From: Phaeoceros laevis
Lineage: Eukaryota; Anthocerotophyta; Anthocerotopsida; Notothyladales
Length of the DNA: 43,288 nucleotides
Direction of reading: 5' to 3'
Assembly (NCBI GenBank): GCA_049999765.1
Contig: JBNGIQ010009148.1
Coordinates: 110,978 to 154,265 of the forward strand
Shown: positions 11,653 through 22,209 of the stretch, one piece after another
How positions within the stretch are numbered: the first letter of the stretch is position 1
Layout: each line of letters starts with the position of its first letter
Translations under genes and position numbers: made by a program
Notes under the pieces: generated by a model
Database searches by the model: none
Seen by the model: the letters and a program-made list of their open reading frames with translations, nothing else
Told to the model about the DNA's origin: nothing

Positions 11653-13743
11653 ATGGTGATCACCACGACATCGAATGCCTCCGGTGGTGACGGGAGTCAA
11701 GAGCTTAGCTACACATTTGCTTCTCGCTATGTTGCATCCGGTCTTCCCAAGTGAGGATTCTCTGCTGGTTTTCTGCGAAGTTCCGCACGTAGCAGTGCAG
11801 TGGTCGTTTCCTTACCTCAGGTGCTTGTCCGAAACGCAGGTTTGCCCTGCCTGCAAGGGCGATTCCCAAGGATGCCGCTTCTCAGGTGATCCGGGATGAA
11901 CTGATGCTGGATGGCAATCCAAGGCTGAACCTGGCATCGTTTGTCACAACATGGATGGAACCCGAGTGTGACAAGCTCATTGCTGAGGCTCTAAACAAAA
12001 ACTATATTGACATGGACGAGTATCCCGTGACAACAGAGATCCAGGTGTCTGCCTAGATCCCTGAGCCTACCGTCAGTCTCTTTCGGCAGTGCCTTGACTA
12101 CGCATGGCAGATTTATGACTTTGACCTTTGTCTTTGCAGGACCGATGTGTGAACATGATCGCCCGACTCTTCAACGCTCCTGTTGCGGATGGGGACCAGG
12201 CCATAGGAGTCAGCACAGTCGGCTCCTCCGAAGCCATCATGCTGGCTGGCCTGGCTTTCAAGCGGAAGTGGCAGAACAAGAGGAAAGCCGCGGGCAAGCC
12301 TTTTGACAAGCCAAACATTGTGGTTGGAGCAAATGTGCAAGTGAGATCTTACCCCTCAGTTTAGTTCTAGCAGGCGCAGCTGCGGTCATGGTCAAATGTG
12401 ATGACTATGACTGACTCTAACTGCTGCTTGATGATTTTTACAGGTCTGCTGGGAAAAATTTGGTCGGTATTTTGAGGTGGAGTTGAAAGATGTTAAGCTA
12501 AGAAAAGACTATTACGTGATGGATCCAGCGCAAGCAGTTGAGTTGGTTGACGAGAATACAATCTGTGTGTGTGCCATCTTGGGCTCAACCTACAATGGCG
12601 AGTTTGAGGATGTGAAACTGCTGAACGATCTGCTCGAGAAGAAAAATGAAGAAACAGGGTACTGGGTCACATACCTCTTCCATGCATCTGCTTTGTTGAT
12701 CACCTTGGATGTTCACAACAGTCCTGACACAGTATTTCTTTGATAGCTGGGACACACCCATTCACGTCGATGCAGCCAGCGGAGGTTTCGTTGCACCGTT
12801 TGTGTATCCTGATCTGGAGTGGGATTTCCGTTTGCCTCTGGTCAAGAGCATCAATGTCAGTGGGCACAAGTACGGGTTGGTGTATGCTGGCATCGGGTGG
12901 GCCATCTGGCGATCAAAACAGGACCTTCCTGAAGAGCTCATCTTCCATGTCAACTACCTAGGAGCGGATCAGCCCACATTCACGCTCAACTTCTCAAAAG
13001 GTAACCTACAGCACGGGTTGAGAGGTGGACTGCACGCTCTGTTGGTAGCTCACAATTCGTGTTTTTCGATTCTGTGATGACAACTGCTCTGGCGTTGTGC
13101 AGGAGCAAGCCAAGTGATTGCACAATACTATCAATTCGTTCGTTTGGGATTTGAGGTGAGGGGTTTTGCTAAATTTCAAGCGTCTTTAAGGGTTGCCCGT
13201 CGAGCGAGAGTACTTTTGGCTGAGGCTTTACATATCTCGCAGGGATACGAATATATCATGCGGAATTGCATTGAAAATGCAAAAGCCTTAAAGGCAGGGC
13301 TGGAAAAGCTGGGAAGATTTGACTTCTTGTCCAAGGACGTTGGGGTTCCCCTCGTGGCTTTCTCCCTGAAAGACCGCAGCCAACATGACGAATACGAAGT
13401 TTCTGATGCCCTGCGGAGGCATGGTTGGATTGTGCCAGCTTACACCATGGCGCCCAATGCAGAAGAGGTGACACTCCTGCGTGTTGTGGTGAGAGAGGAC
13501 TTCAGCCGGCAGCTTGCGGACAGGTTCGTGACCGACATGAAGACGACGTTGGAGTACCTTGATGGTTTTCCGGCAAAACTTGTGAGGACGGTGGCAGAGG
13601 TGTTGGTGAAGGAGAACGGTGATAAGAGTGACGTTGTACAGGCGGCTAAGAAACTATCCATCTTCACCGACGTTGTGGGAGCCAAGGGTGCGTATAGGAA
13701 GTGGAAGAAGCAGGCGTTGAGGAAAACAAATGGTGTTTGCTGA
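11653..13743 (+). CDS. GAD: Glutamate decarboxylase, calmodulin-regulated plant type
   Basis: Seven exons: 11653-11750, 11840-12044, 12140-12340, 12444-12658, 12747-13000, 13103-13155, 13243-13743, giving 508 residues. PLP enzyme converting L-glutamate to GABA in the cytosol. The protein follows plant GAD throughout: TFASRYV near the N-terminus, [41 protein letters not shown], the Schiff-base lysine in NVSGHK (Lys281), [14 protein letters not shown], and VAFSLKD. The C-terminus ends [14 protein letters not shown], keeping the Trp and basic cluster of the calmodulin-binding autoinhibitory tail, so Ca2+/calmodulin activation is expected. The sixth intron (13156-13242) is 87 bp, phase 0 and stop-free, so its retention would add 29 residues. 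The gene converges with the kinase at 14427. Confidence 0.96.
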
Positions 13744-14426
13744 CAACCCATTTCGTGACTCTTGGGTTTTTGAATTTGACCCCAACTACCATAAATAAAC
13801 CTCGTTGGGTGTGGTCTTTGTAAGTACTGTATAGACTCTTTCCCTAGAAGGCTACGAACATTATGTGGAGTTTGCTAAACACCATAATCTTCCTACTACT
13901 ACTACTACATATAGAATTTTCGTTTCCTTCGTTCCAATGTGTCTTGATATTTGATTTCCACAATAGACTATCCAACCCTTGTGTACCTTTCATTTCTTTG
14001 CAGTGCATGATGTCAGATTCTCAGTACCCTGCAAAGTTCAAACACCATGAATAAAATGCATACATAGTTTAGAACATACATACCCCAATCACGATAAACA
14101 AACGTCACCGTGTACACAGCCACGGGCACCAATTTAGTAACCACAAATGCACCGTCAAACCGAAGGCCTGCTCGGCTGTTATTGAGGGAGACCAACCATC
14201 CACGGTTGACAAAACAATGAGCTCAAGAATAAGATTGCTTAGCGTCACCTGACTACCGACTACTGCAGTCCTACAGTAGTGTACAGCTCAGTGAGGCTGA
14301 ACACAATTATAATCTACAGCGACTCATCACTATGATTACAATAAAGACCACTGAAGAAAGGCAGCAAACATATCACAAAGAACTGTGATGAACCCTTTCC
14401 GAACCCTTCCATGACAGCAGGTATCA
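13744..14426. other. Convergent 3' flanks of GAD and the CRCK kinase
   Basis: No gene recognised. At 13863-13907 there is a copy of the dispersed short repeat (GCTAAACACCATAATC followed by CTACTACTACTAC). The rest is AT-rich and suits facing 3' UTRs. Confidence 0.4.
13863..13908 (+). repeat. Dispersed short repeat with (CTA)n tail, copy C
   Basis: TGGAGTTTGCTAAACACCAT then AATCTTC and CTACTACTACTACTAC. It matches the two copies flanking the minisatellite at 41297-41359 and 41781-41843. Only the 3' portion is conserved here. Confidence 0.6.
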
Positions 14427-16261
14427 CTATCTTCTGCTGCCTTGAGGGTAACTCAGCGGACTCCTTGATCCAGAAGTTTCGTATCGGTAGTCCTTCTTAC
14501 TCCCAACTGACGCAGTTGACATATTGGATGCGCTCCTAGCAGTATCGTACTCTCTTATAGCAGCTTGGTACTCGGTTCTGATACTCCATAGCTGCCTGAC
14601 TGCCTCCGCCATCAGAGGCCTGTCATTCCTTGAAGGAGCCGAGCAAGCAAATGCTAGCTCTGCCACTTTCTCCACCATAACCAGAGCTGGTTGGGTTTTT
14701 TCAACCTTGGGGTCGAGAATTTCTGCAACCCTGCCATCCGTAACTTTCTTCCATGCCTGGCATGTCATGGAGAAGATGTCAGGTCATCACATCAGAAGAG
14801 CCTCTGAAGATGGAAAATGAAGCCACAGGGAACTTACCCATCTTACTGTAACTCGCTCATCACTAGCTCTCTTCAACTCAATAGGCCTTCTTCCCGTGAA
14901 GATCTCAATGAGCAAAATACCATAAGAGTAGACATCACTTTTTTGAGTCAGCTGGTAAGAATTTAAATACTCTGGGTCTAGGTACCCAGCTGTGCCTTTC
15001 ACTTGAGTCGAGACATGAGTTGCCCCAGCATCCTCGGGGCCAGCCCTAGAAAATCCAAAATCGGCAACTTTGGCTCTATAAGTTTCGGTTAGAAGAATAT
15101 TCGAGGACTTCACATCCCTGTGGATAATAGGACGATCTACAGATAAAGAGGTCCACGAGTGAGATGAAGAGACCACGAGTGAGATGAAGAGACCACGAGT
15201 GACATGAAGTGATGAGAAGGGATAACAAGAGCAACTCCAGGTTGTGAGAAAGGTCAGACAGTTTTACCAGAATACGTATGAAGATAGGTGAGTGCATGTG
15301 CGACATCGATAGCAATGTCCAGTCGCTTGCCTAAGTCCAGAATAGGCCCGCTATTGGCTGCCACGGCGGAAAGATGACAGATTGTACAAATAGGGGAGGG
15401 TCCCAAAACACTACAAACCCAAAAACGCAAGTTGCCTTCAAACTCTTACCATCAAGGTGCTCCCGCAGGTTGCCATTGCTAACATATTCAACAACAAGAA
15501 TGCGTTCTTGATTCTCCTCAAGATATCCAATCAACTTGACCAGGTTCAGATGCTCCACACACGACAATGCGTTCACCTCTGTTTGGAACTCCACCGACAA
15601 TCGAGCTTCAAACGCATCCTGTGTAAAACATCCAGAAATTTGCGTGTATAAACAACCATGAGCTAAAGCAACAGTCGCCCTCTCTAGGGGCGATTACAAG
15701 CGTTTACAGGGTCTCAGAACGAACTTAGTGAAGCAGAACTGACAAGCGAGATACTTACTTTTTTTGCACGCTTTATTGCGACAATTTGATTATCAGGCAA
15801 TTTTCCTTTGTAAACCAAACCGAAGCCTCCTTGCCCTATCTTGCGGGAGGGTGAGAAATTGTCAGTGGCTCTGAGAATGTCAGCCATACTGAAATGAAAA
15901 TTGGCTCCCGCAACTATATTTGTGTCTGTAGGAGGAAGTCCTCTTGGGCTTGGGTAAGCCATGCTTACGCTAGGTGGATTGGAGCCACCTGCAAAATGCC
16001 AAAAGCACACTTAGATCCTCAACACCAGAAAGCTTCCTAACATTGCTTCAAAACAGCGAGTGGACTGTTAAAGTCCTGTAGAGGCCTGTACAGCCACCGT
16101 TCCCACAACAAGCTCTTACCAATTGACATCATGCCCTGAGAATCAGTTTCCTGATCCCTCTTCCGGGCCCAACATGGACAGAGACACGACATACAAGTGA
16201 CAAAAAACCCTTCAACCCCGAGCAGCTCTTGAAGAAGTGCTGGACAACAAGTCTTCATCAA
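14427..16261 (-). CDS. CRCK: Calmodulin-binding receptor-like cytoplasmic kinase (CRCK type)
   Basis: Six exons on the minus strand, 5' to 3': 16261-16120, 15988-15759, 15618-15450, 15357-15268, 15136-14838, 14756-14427, giving 419 residues in consistent phase. The N-terminal exon is Cys-rich ([10 protein letters not shown], then CMSCLCPCW) without a transmembrane receptor part, so S-acylation could hold it at membranes. The Ser/Thr kinase domain has GQGGFG (99-104), Lys120, HRDVKSSN (216-223), DFG (236-238), then [16 protein letters not shown] and GRRPIEL. The domain matches Arabidopsis CRCK1-3 closely, including RAKVADFGF and DVAHA.TYLH. CRCKs act in Ca2+/calmodulin stress or immune signalling; calmodulin binding here is inferred from family. 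The Ser-rich tail ([11 protein letters not shown]) is variable. Divergent from prohibitin. Confidence 0.9.
15151..15210. repeat. Three tandem 20-bp units in a kinase intron
   Basis: GTCCACGAGTGAGATGAAGA, then GACCACGAGTGAGATGAAGA, then GACCACGAGTGACATGAAGT, in direct tandem. They lie in the intron between kinase exons 4 and 5, right beside the exon 5 acceptor. Confidence 0.8.
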
Positions 16262-16960
16262 TCAAATCGAACTTCTCCTCAGCAAAAGGTCCATTATGCT
16301 CTCGTTTATCCACCAGTAGCTGCTTCAACTCAAAGAAATATCGGCATTCAAAACTCTGACTAAGTTGGCAAGCACTGATCTATCAAGCATCCAGCTAACA
16401 GCACATCAGATCTGCACCCCTTGAGCTGCCATCAGACCATAACGGCAGCTGCAGACACCAGCAACCAGGCCCCGCCCCAGCGGCAGCTCGCGGGCTTCCT
16501 CCCAGAAGCTGGCCTAAGGCTGTAGCGGAGCTTCTCAAGACTGCCGCCGCCGTAGCCTGTACGGCGGTGACTTCCGATGGAATCAGAAGCGTATACTTCA
16601 AGGGGAGGCAGGACTCAGGAGGGATCGGTCTTGCGGGGGACGGGGAGGGAGAATGACCGCGTGGGCTACTCGGAGTCTTGCCCGGCGTGCCTGTCAGTCA
16701 GTCATCAGTCCTGCCATTTCGCAGGTTCCAGCATTTTATTGCACCTCTACTCGCACGTTTGAAACTGGATTGTCCAGCTGTACTGGGGACGTACTTACTG
16801 TACTTACGCGGCACTTTAGACGTCCTTTGGGATGCTTGTCCAGAAATTGATCACATCTCCAACTTAGGGGTCCTAAACCTAAGGTGAAGGAAATGCTTAT
16901 CAATCGAACGACCCGACAGGATGCGTTTCTTCCTCACACAACAGATTTGGTGTACAAGCC
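16262..16960. promoter_or_regulatory. Shared divergent promoter region, CRCK kinase and prohibitin
   Basis: About 700 bp between the kinase ATG (16261, minus) and the prohibitin ATG (16961, plus), with no recognised gene. The short frames present look incidental. No clear TATA box near either start. The kinase 5' UTR, and possibly an untranslated exon, would fall here. Confidence 0.4.
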
Positions 16961-18272
16961 ATGAACATCAGGCAGATGCGCGACGTGAGGCTGCCTGCGC
17001 CGGGCCCCCCTGGAGCTCTGGCCAGGGCGGCGCTTTTAGCCGGTCTCGGTATCTATGGCCTTGGCAACAGTCTTTTCACCGTTGAGGGAGGCCACCGCGC
17101 CGTCGTCTTCAACAGGATTTTTGGCGTCAGGGAGCAGGTGACATAGATGGATTTCAGCCTCATGTCTGAGGTTCTGAAAATAATTGAGTGTCCTTTGGAG
17201 ATTCTTTGGATGAATCAAAAGAATTTCTTGCCTCTGAGGCTTCCCCTCGGGATCATCTCTTACAAGCCTGGCCCAATTTCGCATGCATGCGCAGGTCTAT
17301 CCAGAGGGCACTCATTTCATAATCCCTTGGATCGACAGACCTATCATCTACGACGTGAGGGCCACCCCTCGCTTGGTGGACAGCACGTCTGGAAGCAGAG
17401 ACCTTCAATCGGTGTGGCCTCTTTTTGTTGAAATTTTTGTTTCCTATCTCGTTTCATTTGGTGATGCTCTATCGTCGACCTCAGATCTGGTTTGCTATTT
17501 GCAGGTAAGAATTTCCCTCCGAATTCTCACTCGACCTATGGCGGAAAGGCTTCCTACAATTTATCGTCAGCTTGGCTTGGACTATGCGGAGCGGGTATTG
17601 CCGTCAATTGTTCACGAAACACTTAAGGCTGTGGTGGCACAGTATAATGCTAGCCAGCTGATCACTCAGCGTGAGGTATACTTTCCCTTTGACAAAATCC
17701 ATTGCACGGTTGGAAGGTTCTTATAGCCCCCTCAAATTGGTGGCAGATTGTGAGCAGAGAGATTAGACGAATTCTCCACGATCGAGCTCAAAATTTTCAT
17801 ATTGCACTGGATGATGTTTCTATCACCAATCTCACCTTCGGCACGGAGTTCACGGCAGCGATCGAGGCGAAGCAAGTGGCCGCCCAAGAAGCTGAGCGGG
17901 CAAAGTTCATGGTGGAGAAGGCTGAGCAGGAAAAGAGGAGCATAATCATCCGAGCTCAGGTTTCTAGTTCGCATTTTCCAAAATTCTATGGCCTTGTCAT
18001 GTACTGGCCATTGTGGCTAACCTAATGTGCTTCTGCTTCTGGCTGTGCTTCAGGGAGAGGCGAAGAGTGCACAGCTGATCGGAGACGCCATCAGCAACAA
18101 TCCGGCATACTTGACCCTAAGAAAAATCGAAGCCAGCAGGGACATCGCCAAGACTGTGTCCAACTCCGCCAACAGAGTTTTCCTCAACGCGGAATCTTTG
18201 CTTCTGAATTTGAACGAGATAGGCAAGGGCGGAGACCTTCAGCCCGGAAAGACTCCTAGACGGGAACGCTGA
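16961..18272 (+). CDS. PHB: Prohibitin, type II (PHB2-like)
   Basis: Five exons, 16961-17137, 17295-17411, 17505-17675, 17747-17959 and 18054-18272, encode 298 residues, close to the usual size of plant type-II prohibitins. An N-terminal hydrophobic stretch (about residues 20-40, [17 protein letters not shown]) anchors the protein in the inner mitochondrial membrane. The PHB/SPFH domain begins with [10 protein letters not shown] and [12 protein letters not shown], and includes [19 protein letters not shown] and ILTRP. The coiled-coil part has [14 protein letters not shown] and [18 protein letters not shown], ending in [19 protein letters not shown]. Prohibitins of types I and II form ring complexes that act as scaffolds for membrane proteases and cristae. 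The gene converges with the hydrolase gene that ends at 18766. Confidence 0.95.
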
Positions 18273-18765
18273 TTACTAAAAGGAGTGTGAGTGAAGGAGT
18301 TCGTCATCTCTAGTTTCTAGTTTCGGTTGCAACCTGTCGTCACAAAGAGCAGAGGTTTTGTACCGTACAGTAAGAACAACAGTGTGTGTTTATTGCCGGC
18401 GAATAGGTTTTGTCCTACCGTTACTGTCTGCGACCACGTGGCGCGCGTATTGAAGGAACCGGATGCTTCCATGCGGGAACGGTTAGGGTTTACCACCTGT
18501 TGCGACGGACAATGTCGATGAGCAGGTGGAGATGGGGATCCAGCTGCAGCCCGGCGGAAGCGCTCCAGCTGCGGCCCGGTGGAAGTCAATCTCGACCCAT
18601 CACAATGAGTGTCCCCTAATAAGGTGACCGAACGCATTCCATAACATTATTCCGGTGGATAAGGACCCTTCGACGGGAATATTTCACACTGCCGAGTACA
18701 GGGTTAGGTGTGAATGAGGCATTGTTTTCAGTCCTTTGACACGTCATGCACATTGTTAGGAACTA
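18273..18765. other. Convergent 3' spacer, prohibitin and hydrolase
   Basis: No gene. A partial duplication at about 18539-18588 holds two copies of CCAGCTGC(A/G)GCCCGG(C/T)GGAAG, 26-27 bp apart. Confidence 0.4.
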
Positions 18766-21222
18766 TCAGGGCGTCCTCAGACCTTGGACTCCGTTTTCAT
18801 TGAAGACTGTTGTTCCTCGCGTGTTTCGTAACCAGTGGGCATCACCACTCAAGATCTCGCTCTCTACGTCCATCAGAATTTTTCTCTCATTCTCGAAGAT
18901 GACATCTACGTGACCCTTGCCAGGAGCAGTGACGAGCCTCACATTGTTGAAGTGTTGGCTCATTTCCACACTCTGGCGGTAGAAGCAGGTGGTATCGACA
19001 TCCCCGTGGATGACCAGCACCTGCTTGCCTTTTTGCCTCAGCTTGGCAAGAGATGTGGGCATGCTGTGTGTGCCAGAGAGCAACGTGTTGTGGCTCATGT
19101 GCCAGGTAGCGTGGTGCGAGTTTCTGAAGTAGCCCTCGATGAAGGAGATCGGGTATCTGCAACACCAAAGCCAACTATGAGCTCTTTGGAACCCTACACT
19201 GGTTGGTGGGTTCTCAACACAAACTCGTGCAGAGTCACCTGGTCTTATTCTTACCTCTTGAGATGGCGATGCATCAGTGGCACCCAGAACTCGTGTCTTG
19301 TGAAGAGAACATGAGCTATGAGTCTGCTAACGTTGTAGTAGTCTTTGCCTGCTATGGCCTTCATTCCCTTGAGCTGCATACAGCCAAGGCAACCAGCGTC
19401 ACTGCATGTTCAGGATCATTGTTCTCAGACCTAGCAATGTCAAGCAGGCAAGAAAAACAAAGTGCAGGTACCAGAAGAAGAAGGAAGGCTCTCATTACCG
19501 TCCAAGGTTTGGTCAATGCCATGATGGTGTCACAGGTGGGAGGCTGAGGATCAACACCATCTGCCTCGCCTGTCCCTCCATACAGAGGAGCAATGAGGGT
19601 GAGAGAGCGGACTCTGTCAGGGAAGCGGGCAGCCAGAGCCAGGGCCACCACAGTTCCCATGGAGTGTGATACTATGTGGAAGGAATCTACGTCGTGCCTT
19701 TCCAAGACTGATATGCGGATGGACTCCACCTGATCTTCCAGGGTGTAAAGACTGTCCACTGGTCGAGGGCTCTTCCCACAACCTAGCAAGTCAGGCACAA
19801 GAATCTGTCATACAAGCCAGCACAAGCGTAAGCAAATGATCAATGAGGTCCCCATTTCCACGTTTGCATCCGTTCTATGAGAAAAGATACCTGATGCTTT
19901 GATGTGATCTCAGCTGAGAGATGCGGAATCACAGTTTCGAACCAGAAGGTGGAGGAGCTGTAGATCCCGTGGAGGAAGATGACAGCACTTGTGGGCTTGG
20001 CAGATATCACAGCTGAATCCAGCGTAAACCTAAAACTGGAATTCCGAGCCAGTCCGCTGGTCTCATCTGCCATGTCACTGTCCATTCCAGTCGTCAAGCC
20101 AATGGGCTCGAAGGGCAAGCTATACATCTCGAACTCCGACCTGATGCCATTCCCAGACTCTGAATCAGAGGAAGAATCGGAGTTTCCATCTGTCGAAAAC
20201 ACCATATCTCTTCTATCATCGTCAGAGTCCTCCCTTGAGCCACCACATAGCTCCATATACAGAGGGCCAAAACTGCCTGTACTGGTCTTGTTGGAGGTGA
20301 CGGCCACTGCCTCCGCACTTCGAACATAGAGCCTCTCTAAAGCCAGCTCCAAGGGCATCAAGACAGAAACACACTCTTCACATTGACATTCGGACCATCC
20401 GGACTTCCTGTGCTCGGCAAGAACGATCTGCTTCACCAACGATCCCACCGTCCGATTGTGGATGAGCCCTCCTGCTCTGGCTTCTGGGACTTCTTCGATT
20501 TCTTTCCCCCCAGGAGTCACCAGAAGCTCATCCAGATGCCATCCCCAGCACGTACATTTAGCGCCCCTCCTGACGAAAGGACGCATTCCTCGTGGCTCAT
20601 TGCCATGACCCCTGCAAGTGGCATCAGAACTTTCAGGCACCCTTACATCTCTCAACTCCCACTTCATCTTCAACCTCCTTTTCCTAGGCCTGTAAAAGAA
20701 GTTTGCCAGGTCTTGCTTCATGGCACGACTACTGGTATCCTTCTGACCAGCACCAACTTCCACACCCGCTTGAGAAGAATGAGCTTCCGTGGAAGAAGAG
20801 AAGGAGCATTTGTCTACCGAGTCGGAACCAGAATTAATCGGCAACCCGGATTCGTCACACCAGCCCGAGTTGTAGAAATCGAGCACCTCGTAGACGAGCC
20901 CGAGCAAAAAATCCAGCAACGCCAGGAACTTGTCGGAAGCGAAGAACATGGCGTCCCGCATCCGGTCCGGCCGGCCCACAGCCACATCTGCCATGGCGCC
21001 GGGGTAGGTTATCAAATCAGAGATGAAGACGGAGGAAAACCTCCTGACCAAATCCGGCTTCCTCGATCTGGGAGAAGGCGAGTTCCACTGCACTTGCTGC
21101 TTAAAATTCACGCGCTTGAAGCTCGCCGCAATCAAAGCTTCTGCAGAGACGCTGACGCCCCATTCTGTAGCACGATGCAAGCCAGCATCAATCAGCCTCT
21201 GCTGAGGGACAACCACCGGCAT
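18766..21222 (-). CDS. BDG: BODYGUARD-like alpha/beta hydrolase
   Basis: Four exons on the minus strand: 21222-19891, 19804-19499, 19373-19255 and 19156-18766, giving 715 residues. The hydrolase core begins with VIFLHGIYSSSTFWFET and continues VPDLLGCGKSPRPVDSLYTL. The nucleophile elbow is SHSMG (Ser492), followed by LTLIAP, FIEGYFRNSHHATWH, the acid-residue loop HGDVD (about 636-640), and GKGHVDV with His668. This order is that of Arabidopsis BODYGUARD (BDG), an extracellular hydrolase needed for cuticle formation, including the Cys-rich SGWSECQCEEC match to the BDG pre-domain. The N-terminal region (about 415 residues with an acidic Ser/Asp stretch) is much longer than in BDG. A role in cutin or lipid-barrier assembly is inferred. 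Confidence 0.85.
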
Positions 21223-21616
21223 TTTCCAGTGCGCGAAACCGAAGCTGGATGAAGAACAACCAATTCCCTACCTTTCCCCCGGAATCCCTCCCCTCCCATG
21301 AAGATGCAAATTGCAATTGGAACACAGCACCGATTTGCATTCAACAAATTCCTAATATATAGAATTGGCCCCACAATTGCACACACATATCTACCGGCTT
21401 CAGACGAACGTCGCTGCCGCCCTTGGAACTCCAATCAACCTTCCTGCCGATTGTCGCGGAACCGTCTCTCATCAACCTCCCTGCTGATTGGAGCGGACTT
21501 GTCTCCGGCAACTGCTTACAGGGGCTGGAGATTCAGGAATCCAAGACCTGGTGAAGATTCACCCTCACAGTAAACCACACCCGCTGAATCTTCGTCGACT
21601 CCCTGCTAGGCCGGCC

Positions 21617-21750
21617 CACGTGACACGTTTACCGCACCCGTCTCCTGCAGACACCCGCAAAGTCTCCGCCACCTAGGCACGTGCGTGACGTGGACTGACT
21701 CTACGTAGTCACATGACTTGCTCCTGTGGGTGAAGGCCGCGTCACGTCAT
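21617..21750. promoter_or_regulatory. Cluster of ACGT-core (G-box/ABRE-like) elements
   Basis: Perfect CACGTG G-boxes at 21617-21622 and 21678-21683, with GTGACGTGG at about 21684-21692, CTACGTAG near 21701 and GTCACGTCAT near 21741. They lie 395-530 bp upstream of the BDG-like ATG (minus strand at 21222). Such clusters bind bZIP or bHLH factors in ABA or light responses in plants; the link to this gene rests on position only. Confidence 0.45.
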
Positions 21751-21936
21751 CGCACGCTCCTCTGATGTGGCCAACCCGAGGTAAAATTCAACTTCCAGCA
21801 ACGAAGCAGCAGAGCTTCGTGGGTTTGAGGAGAGCACTGAGCACTGTTGGTTGGTTGAATCCGGACTCCTGTTCCCACGGCATCCAGGTGCAGATGGACA
21901 GGTGCAGTGTATCTGGCCTTACGCTGGCGAGGCTTG

Positions 21937-21979
21937 CGTGAACCCGGCATGTTACGCAAACCTGTATGCCGGGTTCACG
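21937..21979. repeat. Stem-loop with 14-bp perfect stem
   Basis: CGTGAACCCGGCAT and ATGCCGGGTTCACG are exact complements separated by 15 bases. Intergenic, between the 3' end of GlyRS and the BDG-like upstream region. Confidence 0.7.
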
Positions 21980-22033
21980 TTAACTACTGTAAGAAATCGT
22001 CGCAATTTGTCGTTCATGACTCGGGAATCCGAC

Positions 22034-22080
22034 GGATTCGTCACCTGTGGGGATTCGTCACCTGTTGGAATTCGTCACCC
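22034..22080. repeat. Three short direct repeats
   Basis: ATTCGTCACCTGT-type units occur three times at about 17-18 bp spacing (GGATTCGTCACCTGTGG, GGATTCGTCACCTGTTGG, AATTCGTCACC) in the spacer 3' of GlyRS. No known function. Confidence 0.65.
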
Positions 22081-22209
22081 GACAGTTGTATATTTTCGAT
22101 CGTACAATGAGCATCATTTGGAGGCCTTGAGAAATCTAGAGGTTCCCAATAATTTTGTACATTTTGGGTTAGCAAATTATGATTTACAAGCTCCAGAAAT
22201 GGAGAGTAG

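Larger units (their letters stand above)
21223..22209. other. Upstream region of the BDG-like gene and 3' flank of GlyRS
   Basis: No gene recognised. It holds an ACGT-core cluster (21617-21750), a stem-loop (21937-21979) and a short triplicated unit (22034-22080), listed separately. Open frames at 21726-22213 lack family-like composition. Confidence 0.35.

Noticed and set aside
20383-21252. 289-codon plus-strand frame opposite the first exon of the BDG-like gene
   Set aside because: Antisense shadow of a real exon; composition low in family-like features and no splice or motif support.
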